Source: Minisyncoccota bacterium (GTDB lineage: Bacteria > Patescibacteriota > Minisyncoccia > Phycocordibacterales > JAGLPS01). From it: DNA of 32,288 nt. This document shows positions 14,251 to 21,270 of this stretch, piece by piece (positions within the stretch are counted from its first letter, which is position 1; every line of letters begins with the position of its first letter). Position numbers and translations under genes: made by a program. The stretch covers positions 1-32,288 of the forward strand of contig JAGLPS010000004.1 of NCBI GenBank assembly GCA_023137185.1, written 5' to 3'. Under the pieces are notes generated by a model. It was not told the DNA's origin, did no database searches, and saw only the letters and a program-made list of their open reading frames with translations.

Positions 14251-14513
14251 TGAAAAAAGTTTAAACTTCAAACTTTTTTCAGGGCTGGCCCGCCAGGGAA
14301 ATTGTGACATCATTGAGTCGCACCGTTTAGAATTCAGGCACAATCTCGCTCGGGTTCGATAGTTCGGGAATTCACTCCTAGAAGAATTTCCCTCTTCGTT
14401 GGTGGTATCCCCGCACTTCCTTATTTAAGAGCCTAAAGAGACCGCTAGCAGAGGAAATTCGCTCTTTATGGCTTCTTACTGTACAAGATACATAATTCTC
14501 CACAGTTTGTCTA
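14240..14513 (-). ncRNA. small RNA unit B (three-copy family)
   Basis: Promoter TAGACA (14513-14508), 17 nt, TATCTT (14490-14485). Shares with A and C the promoter spacer (consensus AASTGYGGAGARTN) and the core GAAGAGGGAAATTC (14397-14384). It ends in a long terminator stem AGCCCTGAAAAAAGTTT (14246-14286) with a T7 run. The most divergent of the three; its 5' stem-loop is weaker. Confidence 0.55.
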
Positions 14514-14534
14514 TAAAATAGTAATCGGAACTAA

Positions 14535-14773
14535 AATAAAAAGGCTCTGAGAAAAGGATTGAACTTTATCTCAGAGCCCCGCTCCTCAGACACAATTTCA
14601 CCGTCTGTGCCTGCGCTTGAGGTTTCGGAAATGCCAAAAGATTTCCCTCTTCTGGTTTATTTCTTTCGCCTCCTTGAAGCGCTTGTGAAAGAGTCCAGCT
14701 ATAACATAGCGGGGAAAATTGCTCTTCACTAGCGTCCAGTGAAAAGAATATCCTACTCTCCACACTTTGTCCA
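14535..14773 (-). ncRNA. small RNA unit C (three-copy family)
   Basis: Promoter TGGACA (14773-14768), 17 nt, TATTCT (14750-14745). The 5' stem-loop CTTTTCACT/AGTGAAGAG has the loop GGACGCT, like unit A. Then come AAGGAGG, CCAGAAGAGGGAAATC (14655-14641) and a terminator stem GGCTCTGAGA/TCTCAGAGCC (14543-14578) followed by TTTTTATTTT. From an ATA after the AAGGAGG one could read NQKREIFWHFRNLKRR, resembling QKRKILRNFRNF in unit A, so a peptide product is not excluded. Confidence 0.6.
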
Positions 14774-14838
14774 CATCACAACCTAAATAGAGCGGTTTTT
14801 GGGACTTTTACAATTATATGCAAATCATTTTAGAAGAG

Positions 14839-14844
14839 TATAAT
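14839..14844 (+). promoter_or_regulatory. -10 box of a leaderless dnaB mRNA
   Basis: Perfect TATAAT; 7 nt later comes ATG 14852. No convincing -35 box, no SD. Confidence 0.7.
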
Positions 14845-14851
14845 AGTTTCT

Positions 14852-16246
14852 ATGAACGTCCCTTCCCCATTTTTCCAAGTTAAAAACAGTGTTCGTGTCC
14901 CTCCGCAAAATCTTGAAGCGGAGATGGCGCTATTGGGTTCGATTATGCTTCGTCCAGAAGCAGTATATGAAATACTTGATTTAATTACTGCCGCCGTATT
15001 CTACTCAGAAAAGAACCGGACTATTTTTGCCACAATGCTTGAGCTGTTTCAAAAAAATACTCCTATTGATATTCTTTCGGTTACGTCTCGTTTGAAAGAA
15101 AAAAACCTTCTGGAGGAAATTGGAGGTTCCAGTTACCTTTCAGAACTTACAGGAGCGGTTCCCTCTTCGGCTCACATCAATCATTACGCTAACATTGTTC
15201 GCAAGAAATATATGATGCGAAAACTTATCGAAGCGTCTGAGCACATTTCCGTACTTGGCTATGACGAAGTGAAAGAACTTGATGAAGTTATGGATATGGC
15301 GGAAAAGAAAATCTTTGAAATCACCAATATTGGAAGTGTTCATCGCTTTATCGAAATCAAAGACGCCTTAGGCGAGGCTTGGGAGAGACTGGACAAACTG
15401 CATCACTCAGGTGAAAAAATTCGCGGTATTCCAACAGGTTTTGCCGAGCTTGATAACAAACTTTCAGGGCTTCAGCCTTCTGACCTTATTATTCTCGCGG
15501 CGCGACCTTCAATGGGAAAAACTTCTCTCGCGTTGGATATCGCCCGTCAAGCAGCGGTGTCGCACAACGTTCCTGTCGGAATTTTTTCTCTTGAAATGAG
15601 CTCACAACAGCTTGTAGACAGAATGCTTGCCGCCGAGTCTCGCGTTGACTCGTGGAAACTCCGCACCGGACAGCTTTCAGTTGAAAAAGACTTTAATAAA
15701 ATTCGCGATTCGCTTGGCGTGCTCTCAAAAGCTCCGATATTCATAGACGATCAGCCCGGAAACAATATTCTTAAAATGCGTTCCATTGCCCGCCGTCTTA
15801 AGAGCGAGAAGAAACTAGGTCTTATCGTAGTAGACTACCTCCAGCTTATGGTTCCCACACAAAGCAGAGGCAATGATTCTCTTGTTCAACAGGTTACAGA
15901 AATTTCCCGCTCCCTCAAACACCTTGCCCGCGAACTTGATATACCCGTCCTTGCCCTCTCTCAGCTTTCTCGCGCAGTTGAACAACGCGGAGGACGCCCG
16001 AGACTCTCTGACCTTCGCGATTCTGGTTCTATCGAGCAAGACGCTGATGTTGTAATGTTTATTCATCGTGATGACAGACAAAACGAGAACAGTGAGCGCC
16101 CAAATATCGCCGAAATAATGATTGAGAAACACCGCAACGGGCCAACAGGAAAAGTGGAGTTATATTTTGATGACAAGAAAACAACATTCTTAAGTCTCGA
16201 CAAAAGCGGCTCAAATGGAAGCGAGCAGGAATTTGAAAAATTTTAA
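14852..16246 (+). CDS. dnaB: replicative DNA helicase DnaB
   Basis: 464 residues, normal length. The N-terminal domain begins VPPQNLEAEMALLGSIM and binds primase; a linker precedes the RecA-like motor (from about 190). Walker A is in AARPSMGKTS (about 214-223), Walker B in LGLIVVDYLQLM, and arginine-finger and DNA-loop regions in LSQLSRAVEQR and LRDSGSIEQDADVVMF. The hexamer unwinds DNA at the replication fork. The start codon lies 7 nt after TATAAT, so the mRNA is leaderless. recR follows after 29 nt, probably in one operon. Confidence 0.97.
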   Translation: MNVPSPFFQVKNSVRVPPQNLEAEMALLGSIMLRPEAVYEILDLITAAVFYSEKNRTIFATMLELFQKNTPIDILSVTSRLKEKNLLEEIGGSSYLSELTGAVPSSAHINHYANIVRKKYMMRKLIEASEHISVLGYDEVKELDEVMDMAEKKIFEITNIGSVHRFIEIKDALGEAWERLDKLHHSGEKIRGIPTGFAELDNKLSGLQPSDLIILAARPSMGKTSLALDIARQAAVSHNVPVGIFSLEMSSQQLVDRMLAAESRVDSWKLRTGQLSVEKDFNKIRDSLGVLSKAPIFIDDQPGNNILKMRSIARRLKSEKKLGLIVVDYLQLMVPTQSRGNDSLVQQVTEISRSLKHLARELDIPVLALSQLSRAVEQRGGRPRLSDLRDSGSIEQDADVVMFIHRDDRQNENSERPNIAEIMIEKHRNGPTGKVELYFDDKKTTFLSLDKSGSNGSEQEFEKF

Positions 16247-16275
16247 TTACATATTTTGCCTAAAAAGCTATTGTT

Positions 16276-16887
16276 ATGTTTTCCCGTCTTACCGAACTTT
16301 TTTTAAAATTTCCTGGCATTGGGCCGCGTCAAGCGAAACGATTCGTCTATTTTCTTTTGCGTCAGTCCCCCGCTTTCACTAAAAGCCTCATTGATGAAAT
16401 TGAGCATTTGAAGAAAGATTACGCCCAGTGTTCCTCTTGCTACCGTTTTTTCAAAAATAGCGGTACGCAAAAAATATGCGACATTTGCGAAAGTTCTCAA
16501 CGCGACTCTACTACCCTTCTGGTTGTCGGAAATGATATTGATTTTGAGAATATAGAAAAGAGCGGGCATTTCAAGGGAGTATACTTTATTCTCGGCAATA
16601 CACTCTCCGTCTTGGAAAAAGAGCCGGAGAAAAAAATCCGCATAAAAGAGCTTTTGCGGAATATTGAAAAGCGCGCCAAGGCGGAATTGAAGGAAATTGT
16701 CCTCGCAATGAGCGCGACGCAGGAAGGAGAATATACCGCGGATTATCTCAAAGAAAAACTTTCCCCCATTTCAAAAAAATATTCAATTAAAATTTCAGAG
16801 CTCGGGCGCGGACTTTCCACCGGCACCGAGCTTGAATACTCTGACACAGATACCATTAGAAACGCCCTTGAAAGACGAATTGGTTAA
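16276..16887 (+). CDS. recR: recombination mediator RecR
   Basis: 203 residues: N-terminal helix-hairpin-helix (KFPGIGPRQAKRFVYFLL), a four-Cys zinc finger (CSSC...CDIC, about 53-74), a Toprim domain (LLVVGNDIDFENIEKSGHFKG, where many RecR have VVE..D), and the C-terminal AMSATQEGEYTADYLKEKL and ISELGRGLSTGTELEYSDTDT. RecR works with RecO, and RecF where present, to load RecA on gapped DNA. In the Toprim motif the usual Glu is Gly-Asn (VVGNDID against VVEdp.D), a mild divergence. No SD; co-transcribed with dnaB. Confidence 0.95.
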   Translation: MFSRLTELFLKFPGIGPRQAKRFVYFLLRQSPAFTKSLIDEIEHLKKDYAQCSSCYRFFKNSGTQKICDICESSQRDSTTLLVVGNDIDFENIEKSGHFKGVYFILGNTLSVLEKEPEKKIRIKELLRNIEKRAKAELKEIVLAMSATQEGEYTADYLKEKLSPISKKYSIKISELGRGLSTGTELEYSDTDTIRNALERRIG

Positions 16888-16919
16888 ACTGGCTAAATTG
16901 GTTGAATGACTACCGTATA

Positions 16920-16969
16920 AATTTGCCATTATGTGGCAAATTGACATAAACCCTGCTATCTGGCAGAAT
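16920..16969 (+). promoter_or_regulatory. promoter with overlapping inverted repeat
   Basis: TTGACA-17-CAGAAT (16941-16969) before the 155-residue protein gene. A perfect inverted repeat AATTTGCCA/TGGCAAATT (16920-16942) overlaps the first two bases of the -35 box, so it may be an operator; it could also act as a weak hairpin after recR. Confidence 0.55.
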
Positions 16970-17016
16970 CTGTTTCAGAAAACTTAACCTGTTAAAAAAC
17001 CAAAAAGGAGGCGATG

Positions 17017-17484
17017 ATGGTAATTTTTCTTGTTTTTCTGGCTGTTCTTTTAATAGTAGGATTATGGATGTTCGATGATAATATGGGTGCTCTTCTCTTC
17101 CTTCCCATTATAATTCTAATCTGTGGTCTAGCTATCGGAGTTCTCCACTCCAAACAGATTATAAAAGGAAAATTTGTTCCAGATGGGTGGTATACCATTC
17201 ACCACAATCTAATTTTATCCCCTGTTGAGAATGATTTTTGGGGAATACTTTCAGAAGAATACAAGCCCAAAAGAATGAGAACACAATGGATTGTTATTGA
17301 AAGCTATAATGACTATAATGATACGATGCAATATATACTTCGTCTTGAACAAAAAGAGCCCTTGCCTTTTGGAACAAAAACAGTTCTAAAAGCAGGCAAG
17401 CGCTTTATTCCCGCGGTTCCTCCTCCTCAAATCACATTGGATGAAATAGTAGAGGAAGTTAAGGAAAAAAGCTCAACACAGTAG
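17017..17484 (+). CDS. membrane protein with soluble C-terminal domain, unknown function
   Basis: 155 residues from ATG 17017; the ATG at 17014 is only 2 nt from the SD AAGGAGGCG, so the second is preferred. Two adjacent membrane helices (about 2-18 and 24-44) are followed by a soluble part of about 110 residues starting with GKFVPDGWYTIHHN, rich in aromatic residues and ending in an acidic helix (LDEIVEEVKEK). No known family. It has its own promoter, a strong SD and a perfect terminator, so it is a single-gene unit. Confidence 0.7.
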   Translation: MVIFLVFLAVLLIVGLWMFDDNMGALLFLPIIILICGLAIGVLHSKQIIKGKFVPDGWYTIHHNLILSPVENDFWGILSEEYKPKRMRTQWIVIESYNDYNDTMQYILRLEQKEPLPFGTKTVLKAGKRFIPAVPPPQITLDEIVEEVKEKSSTQ

Positions 17485-17496
17485 TACATTAAACAA

Positions 17497-17527
17497 AAGC
17501 AGGTACAAATTGTACCTGCTTTTTTTG
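17497..17527 (+). terminator. terminator of the membrane protein gene
   Basis: AAGCAGGTACA/TGTACCTGCTT stem with loop aat and a T8 run. Confidence 0.93.
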
Positions 17528-17530
17528 TGT

Positions 17531-17553
17531 TTTTGGACACTCAGTGTCCAAAA
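17531..17553. repeat. perfect 23-nt inverted repeat
   Basis: TTTTGGACAC / GTGTCCAAAA around tca. It follows the terminator directly. On the minus strand, A not T follows it, so it is not a clear terminator for rplU; it may be a protein-binding site. Confidence 0.6.
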
Positions 17554-17734
17554 GTGGTGTTCGCACAAAACTTGGTATTATTATTCTGCCTCAAATTTCA
17601 AAAGTTCTGTTTCTCCCCTTTAAAGTGAGCATATTATTTTAAAAAGACTCTGCGCAGGCCGTTGAGGTCGAGCAGGAGGAAAAATTCCAGCAGGAATTTA
17701 TTCCGTTCTTTTGAAAATAATATGCGAACGACCT

Positions 17735-18052
17735 TTAGCGAATGGAATCAATTTTCACCGAGAAAAATGGCTGGCGATGCCCGCGCAATTTTCTGTAACG
17801 AGATTTTGCTTTGTATTTCAAAACGTCAATTTTTTTATTTCTTCCAATTTTATTGAGTGTGGCTTCAACTTTCGCGCCATCAATATATGGAGTGCCGATA
17901 GTGGTATCTTTGCCGTTATCAACCAAAAGCACCTTATCAAAGGTAATTTTATCCCCTTCTTTGTGTGTGCCGGAAAGTTTCTCAATCTTTAGTGTTTCCC
18001 CAACTTTTACTGGGTATTGCTTTCCACCTGTTTGTATAACCGCGAATTCCAT
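17735..18052 (-). CDS. rplU: 50S ribosomal protein bL21
   Basis: 105 residues, full length: MEFAVIQTGGKQYPVKVGE at the start, the central VLLVDNGKDTTIGTPYIDGAKVEA and the C-terminal signature KKIDVLKYKAKSRYRKLRGHRQ. It binds 23S rRNA and contacts bL20. It stands apart from rpmA, with which it often forms an operon. Promoter TTGCAA-16-TAAAAT lies upstream, with about 12 nt between the -10 box and the ATG, so the leader is very short and has no SD. The 200 nt downstream (17554-17734) show no gene. Confidence 0.96.
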   Translation of the reverse strand: MEFAVIQTGGKQYPVKVGETLKIEKLSGTHKEGDKITFDKVLLVDNGKDTTIGTPYIDGAKVEATLNKIGRNKKIDVLKYKAKSRYRKLRGHRQPFFSVKIDSIR

Positions 18053-18107
18053 AATAATTGTTTCATTTTACATAAAATTTTTGATATTGCAAACAGATAA
18101 AAAACCT

Positions 18108-18136
18108 TTGACAACATCCCCCTTTTAAGATTTAAT
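18108..18136 (+). promoter_or_regulatory. consensus promoter for the 95-residue protein
   Basis: TTGACA-17-TTTAAT, divergent from rplU. Confidence 0.7.
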
Positions 18137-18182
18137 GTGCTAAGAAACTGAACTTTTTAAAATAGGAGATAAGGAGGTTTTG

Positions 18183-18470
18183 ATGAAACTCACTGAAAAG
18201 CAAATCAGGACCCGAATACACTTCAACCAGTACTGCGATGAAGGAGGCGACCCGTTAGAATACGCTTATACCTTTAAAGTACCGCACAGAGTAGTTGATG
18301 AACTGCGAGAAAAAAGAATGAAGAGTGTCCTCCGTCCGCTTCAATCCTTATTAGGAATTGATGTTGTTGATGATGATTGGCTTCCAATACTTTTACCTCC
18401 TCCCAAAAAATGGAGCAATCCGGAGGAAAAAGAAGAGTTCATCAGAAACTTAAAAGCCGTCTCTCTATGA
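18183..18470 (+). CDS. small soluble protein of 95 residues, unknown function
   Basis: ATG 18183 follows AAGGAGG with 5-nt spacing. The protein is charged and helical: KLTEKQIRTRIHFNQY, then YTFKVPHRVVDELREKRMKS, a hydrophobic patch (SLLGIDVVDDDW) and a Pro-rich turn (LLPPPKKWSNPEEKEE). It has no membrane segment and no family I recognise. It has its own consensus promoter. The stop codon UGA lies inside the loop-side of its terminator, so the last five codons form the left half of the hairpin. Confidence 0.68.
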   Translation: MKLTEKQIRTRIHFNQYCDEGGDPLEYAYTFKVPHRVVDELREKRMKSVLRPLQSLLGIDVVDDDWLPILLPPPKKWSNPEEKEEFIRNLKAVSL

Positions 18471-18479
18471 GACGGCTTT
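18453..18479. terminator. terminator overlapping the stop codon
   Basis: AAAGCCGTCTC/GAGACGGCTTT; the UGA stop at 18468-18470 is in the hairpin. The stem may also stop minus-strand transcription from rmuC. Confidence 0.8.
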
Positions 18480-18491
18480 ATTCTATAATAT

Positions 18492-19571
18492 TTAATCTTC
18501 GTCTTTTTCAGGCTTTTCTAGAGTAAGAACTTCAATGCCTTGACTCTCTCCTGTAATGCGTAAAACGTCTTTGTCAATTTTTCCGAGCTCTTTATGCGCT
18601 TTATTATAATGGTTTACTGTCGTTCCAAGAGTATTGCCCATAGCGTTAAGATATTGTTCGTAGGCACCCAGATGTTTCCCTAGATCCTCCACCCGTTTGA
18701 TAATATCTTTAGCTGTTTCTTCAATCTGAAGAGATTTCAGGCCTTGAAGCACTGTTTGCAAATACGCAAGAAAAGACGTCGGGGAAACAATGATAACGCG
18801 CCTCTCTTTAAACGCGTACTCAATAAGGTCCCGAGTGTTTACTTTGGTTGTTCTTTCTCCGCCCACCAGAAGGTCGTAATAAATAGCTTCATGAGGTATA
18901 AACATAAACGCAAAGTCCATTGTGTTTTCTGAAGGTTTTACGTATTTTGATGTTTCGTCAATACGATTTTTTAAATCAGTCTTAAAAAGTTTCTCAAACT
19001 CGTTGCGACGCGATGGATCTTTTTCTTCAGCGAGACGATTATAATTTTCAAGAGAAAATTTTGAATCTATCGGAATCACTTTATCTTTCACAAACACAAC
19101 GGCATCTACTATTGTGCCATCTTTAAATTTATACTGCATCTGATAACTCCCCGTCGGCAGTACATTTTTTAAAAGCGTTTCCAAATAATATTCCCCAAGT
19201 ATTCCTCGTTGCTTGGGATTTTTCAAAATATCTTGAAGCGATTGCAATTGATCTGCAAAAGAAACAACTTGGCGGTTTGTTTCATCAAGTTTGGTAAGTT
19301 TTTCCGTAACATCACGAACAATTTTTGTTGAAGCCTCGCTCGTGCGATGGAGAGAATCTGTCATTTGCCGCGAATTTTCCAAAAGTTTGCTATCTACCGT
19401 TTGTGTAAGTTCGGACTGACGTCGTGTTAACTCGTTCATTTGCTCAAGAAGGAGTTTCAAACCTCCTGAATCCTCTTTTTCGGGGTTTCTTCCTATAAAA
19501 AACCACAATAAAAATCCGTTTATGACAAGAAACGCGACCCCAAGAAGTATTAAGATAAATGTTTGTGACAT
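18492..19571 (-). CDS. rmuC: RmuC-family DNA recombination protein
   Basis: 359 residues: an N-terminal membrane helix (about 5-26), a coiled coil (about 40-120) and the RmuC nuclease-like domain (KNPKQRGILGEYYLETLL, then GTIVDAVVFVKDKVIPIDSKFSLENY, i.e. the D...DxK arrangement of a PD-(D/E)xK fold), followed by FMFIPHEAIYYDLL and IIVSPTSFLAYLQ. RmuC limits inversions and recombination at repeats, a fitting trait for this repeat-rich genome. The start lies 6 nt after TATAAT: leaderless. Divergent from the yqeY-like gene. Confidence 0.93.
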   Translation of the reverse strand: MSQTFILILLGVAFLVINGFLLWFFIGRNPEKEDSGGLKLLLEQMNELTRRQSELTQTVDSKLLENSRQMTDSLHRTSEASTKIVRDVTEKLTKLDETNRQVVSFADQLQSLQDILKNPKQRGILGEYYLETLLKNVLPTGSYQMQYKFKDGTIVDAVVFVKDKVIPIDSKFSLENYNRLAEEKDPSRRNEFEKLFKTDLKNRIDETSKYVKPSENTMDFAFMFIPHEAIYYDLLVGGERTTKVNTRDLIEYAFKERRVIIVSPTSFLAYLQTVLQGLKSLQIEETAKDIIKRVEDLGKHLGAYEQYLNAMGNTLGTTVNHYNKAHKELGKIDKDVLRITGESQGIEVLTLEKPEKDED

Positions 19572-19577
19572 GGCGCT

Positions 19578-19602
19578 ATTATAGCAGATCTTCTGCTATA
19601 AT
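19578..19602. promoter_or_regulatory. divergent extended -10 promoters forming a palindrome
   Basis: ATTATAGCAGA / TCTGCTATAAT: each half contains TGCTATAAT, an extended -10 element, one reading toward rmuC and one toward the yqeY-like gene. No clear -35 boxes. Confidence 0.65.
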
Positions 19603-19652
19603 TGAGTTTATCTGACCTAAAAGCTAATTTACTAAAATCTAATAGCTATTTA

Positions 19653-20105
19653 ATGACACATAAAGAAATACAACAAAAAGCCACTGAGGCTATGCGCGCC
19701 AAAAACACTGCAGCTCTTAATACATATCGTAGTCTTTTAGCCGCATTTACCAACGAATTGGTAGCTAAAAAACGCAAACCGACAGAAGAACTCGATGAGG
19801 AAGAAATACAAACTGTCATTCAGAGAAGCGCGAAACAACGCAAAGACTCAATCGAGCAATTTATAAAAGGTAATCGTGCCGATTTGGTAGCATCAGAGGA
19901 AGAAGAGCTTAAAACCCTTCAAGAATTACTTCCTCCCCAAATGCCTAAAGAAGAGATACAAAAAATTGCGCAACAGAAAAAAGAAGAACTTAGAATAATG
20001 GATAAATCAAAAATGGGAATGCTTATGGGCGCGATAATGAAAGAAGTTAAGGGAAAAGCCAATGGAGACGACGTGAAAGCCGTGGTTGAGAGTTTTTTCT
20101 CTTAG
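19653..20105 (+). CDS. GatB/YqeY-domain protein
   Basis: 150 residues from ATG 19653 (a TTG at 19602 lies inside the -10 box and cannot be the start). It shows the YqeY pattern: helical N-terminus with AMRAKNTAALNTYRSLLAAF, central DEEEIQTVIQRSAKQRKDSIEQF and ELLPPQMPKEEI, and C-terminal MGMLMGAIMKEVKGKANGDDV. The domain resembles the tail domain of the GatB subunit, which handles misacylated tRNA; the free protein has no settled role. No SD. Confidence 0.92.
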   Translation: MTHKEIQQKATEAMRAKNTAALNTYRSLLAAFTNELVAKKRKPTEELDEEEIQTVIQRSAKQRKDSIEQFIKGNRADLVASEEEELKTLQELLPPQMPKEEIQKIAQQKKEELRIMDKSKMGMLMGAIMKEVKGKANGDDVKAVVESFFS

Positions 20106-20113
20106 ACACTGCC

Positions 20114-20142
20114 TTGACAAGGTTGGGATAAGAGGCTATTAT
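20114..20142 (+). promoter_or_regulatory. consensus promoter for the 76-residue protein
   Basis: TTGACA-17-TATTAT, starting 9 nt after the previous stop. Confidence 0.8.
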
Positions 20143-20184
20143 TTTCTCAGATATTTTGTCCTATATATAAAAAAGGAGGTCAAA

Positions 20185-20415
20185 ATGGTTAATGCGACAG
20201 ACCAGGATTTCTACAACACTTACCGTCTGATGGGAGGAAGACGTGCCGGATTCGGAGAAATATTTCGCGGATACTCCCCTGAAGATATTAAAGAGCTGAA
20301 GAGAAATTACCGAAAGAACGAGAAAGAACTAAAAATTGCCCATAAGAAATCGTGGGATATGTGGAAGTGTGAAAAAATATATGTCCCTTCAGAAATAATA
20401 CATTGTTGCGGCTAA
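20185..20415 (+). CDS. small charged protein of 76 residues, unknown function
   Basis: The start at ATG 20185 is fixed by AAAAAGGAGG 6 nt upstream. The sequence begins MVNATDQDFYNTYRLMGGRR, continues with FRGYSPEDIKELKRNYRKNE and ends in two Cys (HCCG); Cys60 precedes the last third. Basic and soluble; no family recognised. Single-gene unit with a consensus promoter and terminator, the same architecture as its orphan neighbours at 18183 and 20715. Confidence 0.68.
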   Translation: MVNATDQDFYNTYRLMGGRRAGFGEIFRGYSPEDIKELKRNYRKNEKELKIAHKKSWDMWKCEKIYVPSEIIHCCG

Positions 20416-20425
20416 GCCGCTTTTT

Positions 20426-20452
20426 AAAGAGCCTCAAACAGGGCTCTTTTTA
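20426..20452 (+). terminator. terminator
   Basis: AAAGAGCC/GGCTCTTT stem and T run after the 76-residue protein gene. Confidence 0.85.
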
Positions 20453-20459
20453 TTGGGTG

Positions 20460-20594
20460 CCCCCACACCTGTTTTGGTATGGTATTTTGTTGCTTCAGCT
20501 ACTCTATTCACACGCTTGACAGTAACAACTGCGATTTAATTTAAAACCGTCTTATTCCGAAAATACTGCAACAATACCAAAACAGGTGTGGGGG
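20460..20594. repeat. perfect 21-bp inverted repeats 93 bp apart
   Basis: Left arm 20460-20480 begins CCCCCACACCTG; right arm 20574-20594 is its exact reverse complement. TTGTTGC/GCAACAA just inside can extend the stem. The right arm abuts the -35 box of the next promoter. The interior has no ORF; it holds a TTGACA (20516-20521) with a weak -10. No flanking target duplication is visible. Confidence 0.85.
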
Positions 20595-20623
20595 TTGACT
20601 TTTAAATATAATCGTGATAAGAT
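20595..20623 (+). promoter_or_regulatory. promoter for the 96-residue protein
   Basis: TTGACT-17-TAAGAT, directly next to the inverted repeat arm. Confidence 0.75.
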
Positions 20624-20714
20624 ATTTTTTAGAATAAGCTTATTAAGCTTTTTACCTTCCTAAGCAGGGACAAAAAAGCCCTTTAACATAGAAAATCCAA
20701 AAAGGAGGTGCATT

Positions 20715-21005
20715 ATGGTTTACCAGATCTGCACCAAAGAACCTAGCGCTTTGGCTCTTGATGCGCTTAAATATTCATTAATGCGCAGAAATGTCGGTAA
20801 TGCGGTAAGTCTTGGAAAGGCGGCAGAATACGCAATGCTTCAAAGTGGGTATAATGACCCCACTGGAGAAATCAAATACGCGATTGTCGCCATTATGAAA
20901 CACAGACTCAACGAATGGAAAAAACAAAAAAAAGAAGCAGTTGGGTTTCAGCATTCAGTAAGAGTGCCAAAGAACGGACACTGGAAAGCGTGTCCGAATG
21001 ATTAG
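20715..21005 (+). CDS. small soluble protein of 96 residues, unknown function
   Basis: ATG 20715 is preceded by AAAAAGGAGG (5-nt spacing). The N-terminal two thirds look helical (ALALDALKYSLMRRNVGNAV, SLGKAAEYAMLQSGY, IKYAIVAIMKHRLNEW); the C-terminus is basic and short (HSVRVPKNGHWKACPND). No membrane segment and no family recognised. Its promoter touches a 21-bp inverted repeat, suggesting specific regulation. A perfect terminator follows. Confidence 0.68.
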   Translation: MVYQICTKEPSALALDALKYSLMRRNVGNAVSLGKAAEYAMLQSGYNDPTGEIKYAIVAIMKHRLNEWKKQKKEAVGFQHSVRVPKNGHWKACPND

Positions 21006-21077
21006 TTCTATAAAGTAGTTACGCAAAGCTATGGCGTAACTCTTCCATTTACGAGATGACTGAAGTCTCGTTTCAAT

Positions 21078-21112
21078 GAGCGGAAACAGAATTTTGTTTC
21101 CGCTCTTTTTTT
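21078..21112 (+). terminator. terminator
   Basis: GAGCGGAAACA/TGTTTCCGCTC stem with a T7 run. Another hairpin, AGTTACGC/GCGTAACT, lies at 21016-21041. Confidence 0.88.
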
Positions 21113-21158
21113 AAACTTTTTTCAAAGCTTTTTTATCATCTAGAAACGCCCTTCATAA

Positions 21159-21182
21159 ACGTAATTACGTTCGTAATTACGC
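21159..21182. repeat. ACGTAATTACGT palindromic element
   Basis: ACGTAATTACGT followed by TCGTAATTACG; its core is shared with the 36-nt palindrome at 29887-29922. Otherwise 21113-21270 holds nothing recognisable. Confidence 0.55.
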
Positions 21183-21270
21183 GCAGTTTTGTTTGGAAAA
21201 CTATGGATCTGCCCGCAAACGGATTCTACGTAATCAGGAGATTTTTACGCGTCTTTTATCATTGGTGATG

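Noticed and set aside
20460-20594. insertion sequence
   Set aside because: Inverted ends but no transposase frame and no target-site duplication; only a MITE-like or regulatory element remains possible.
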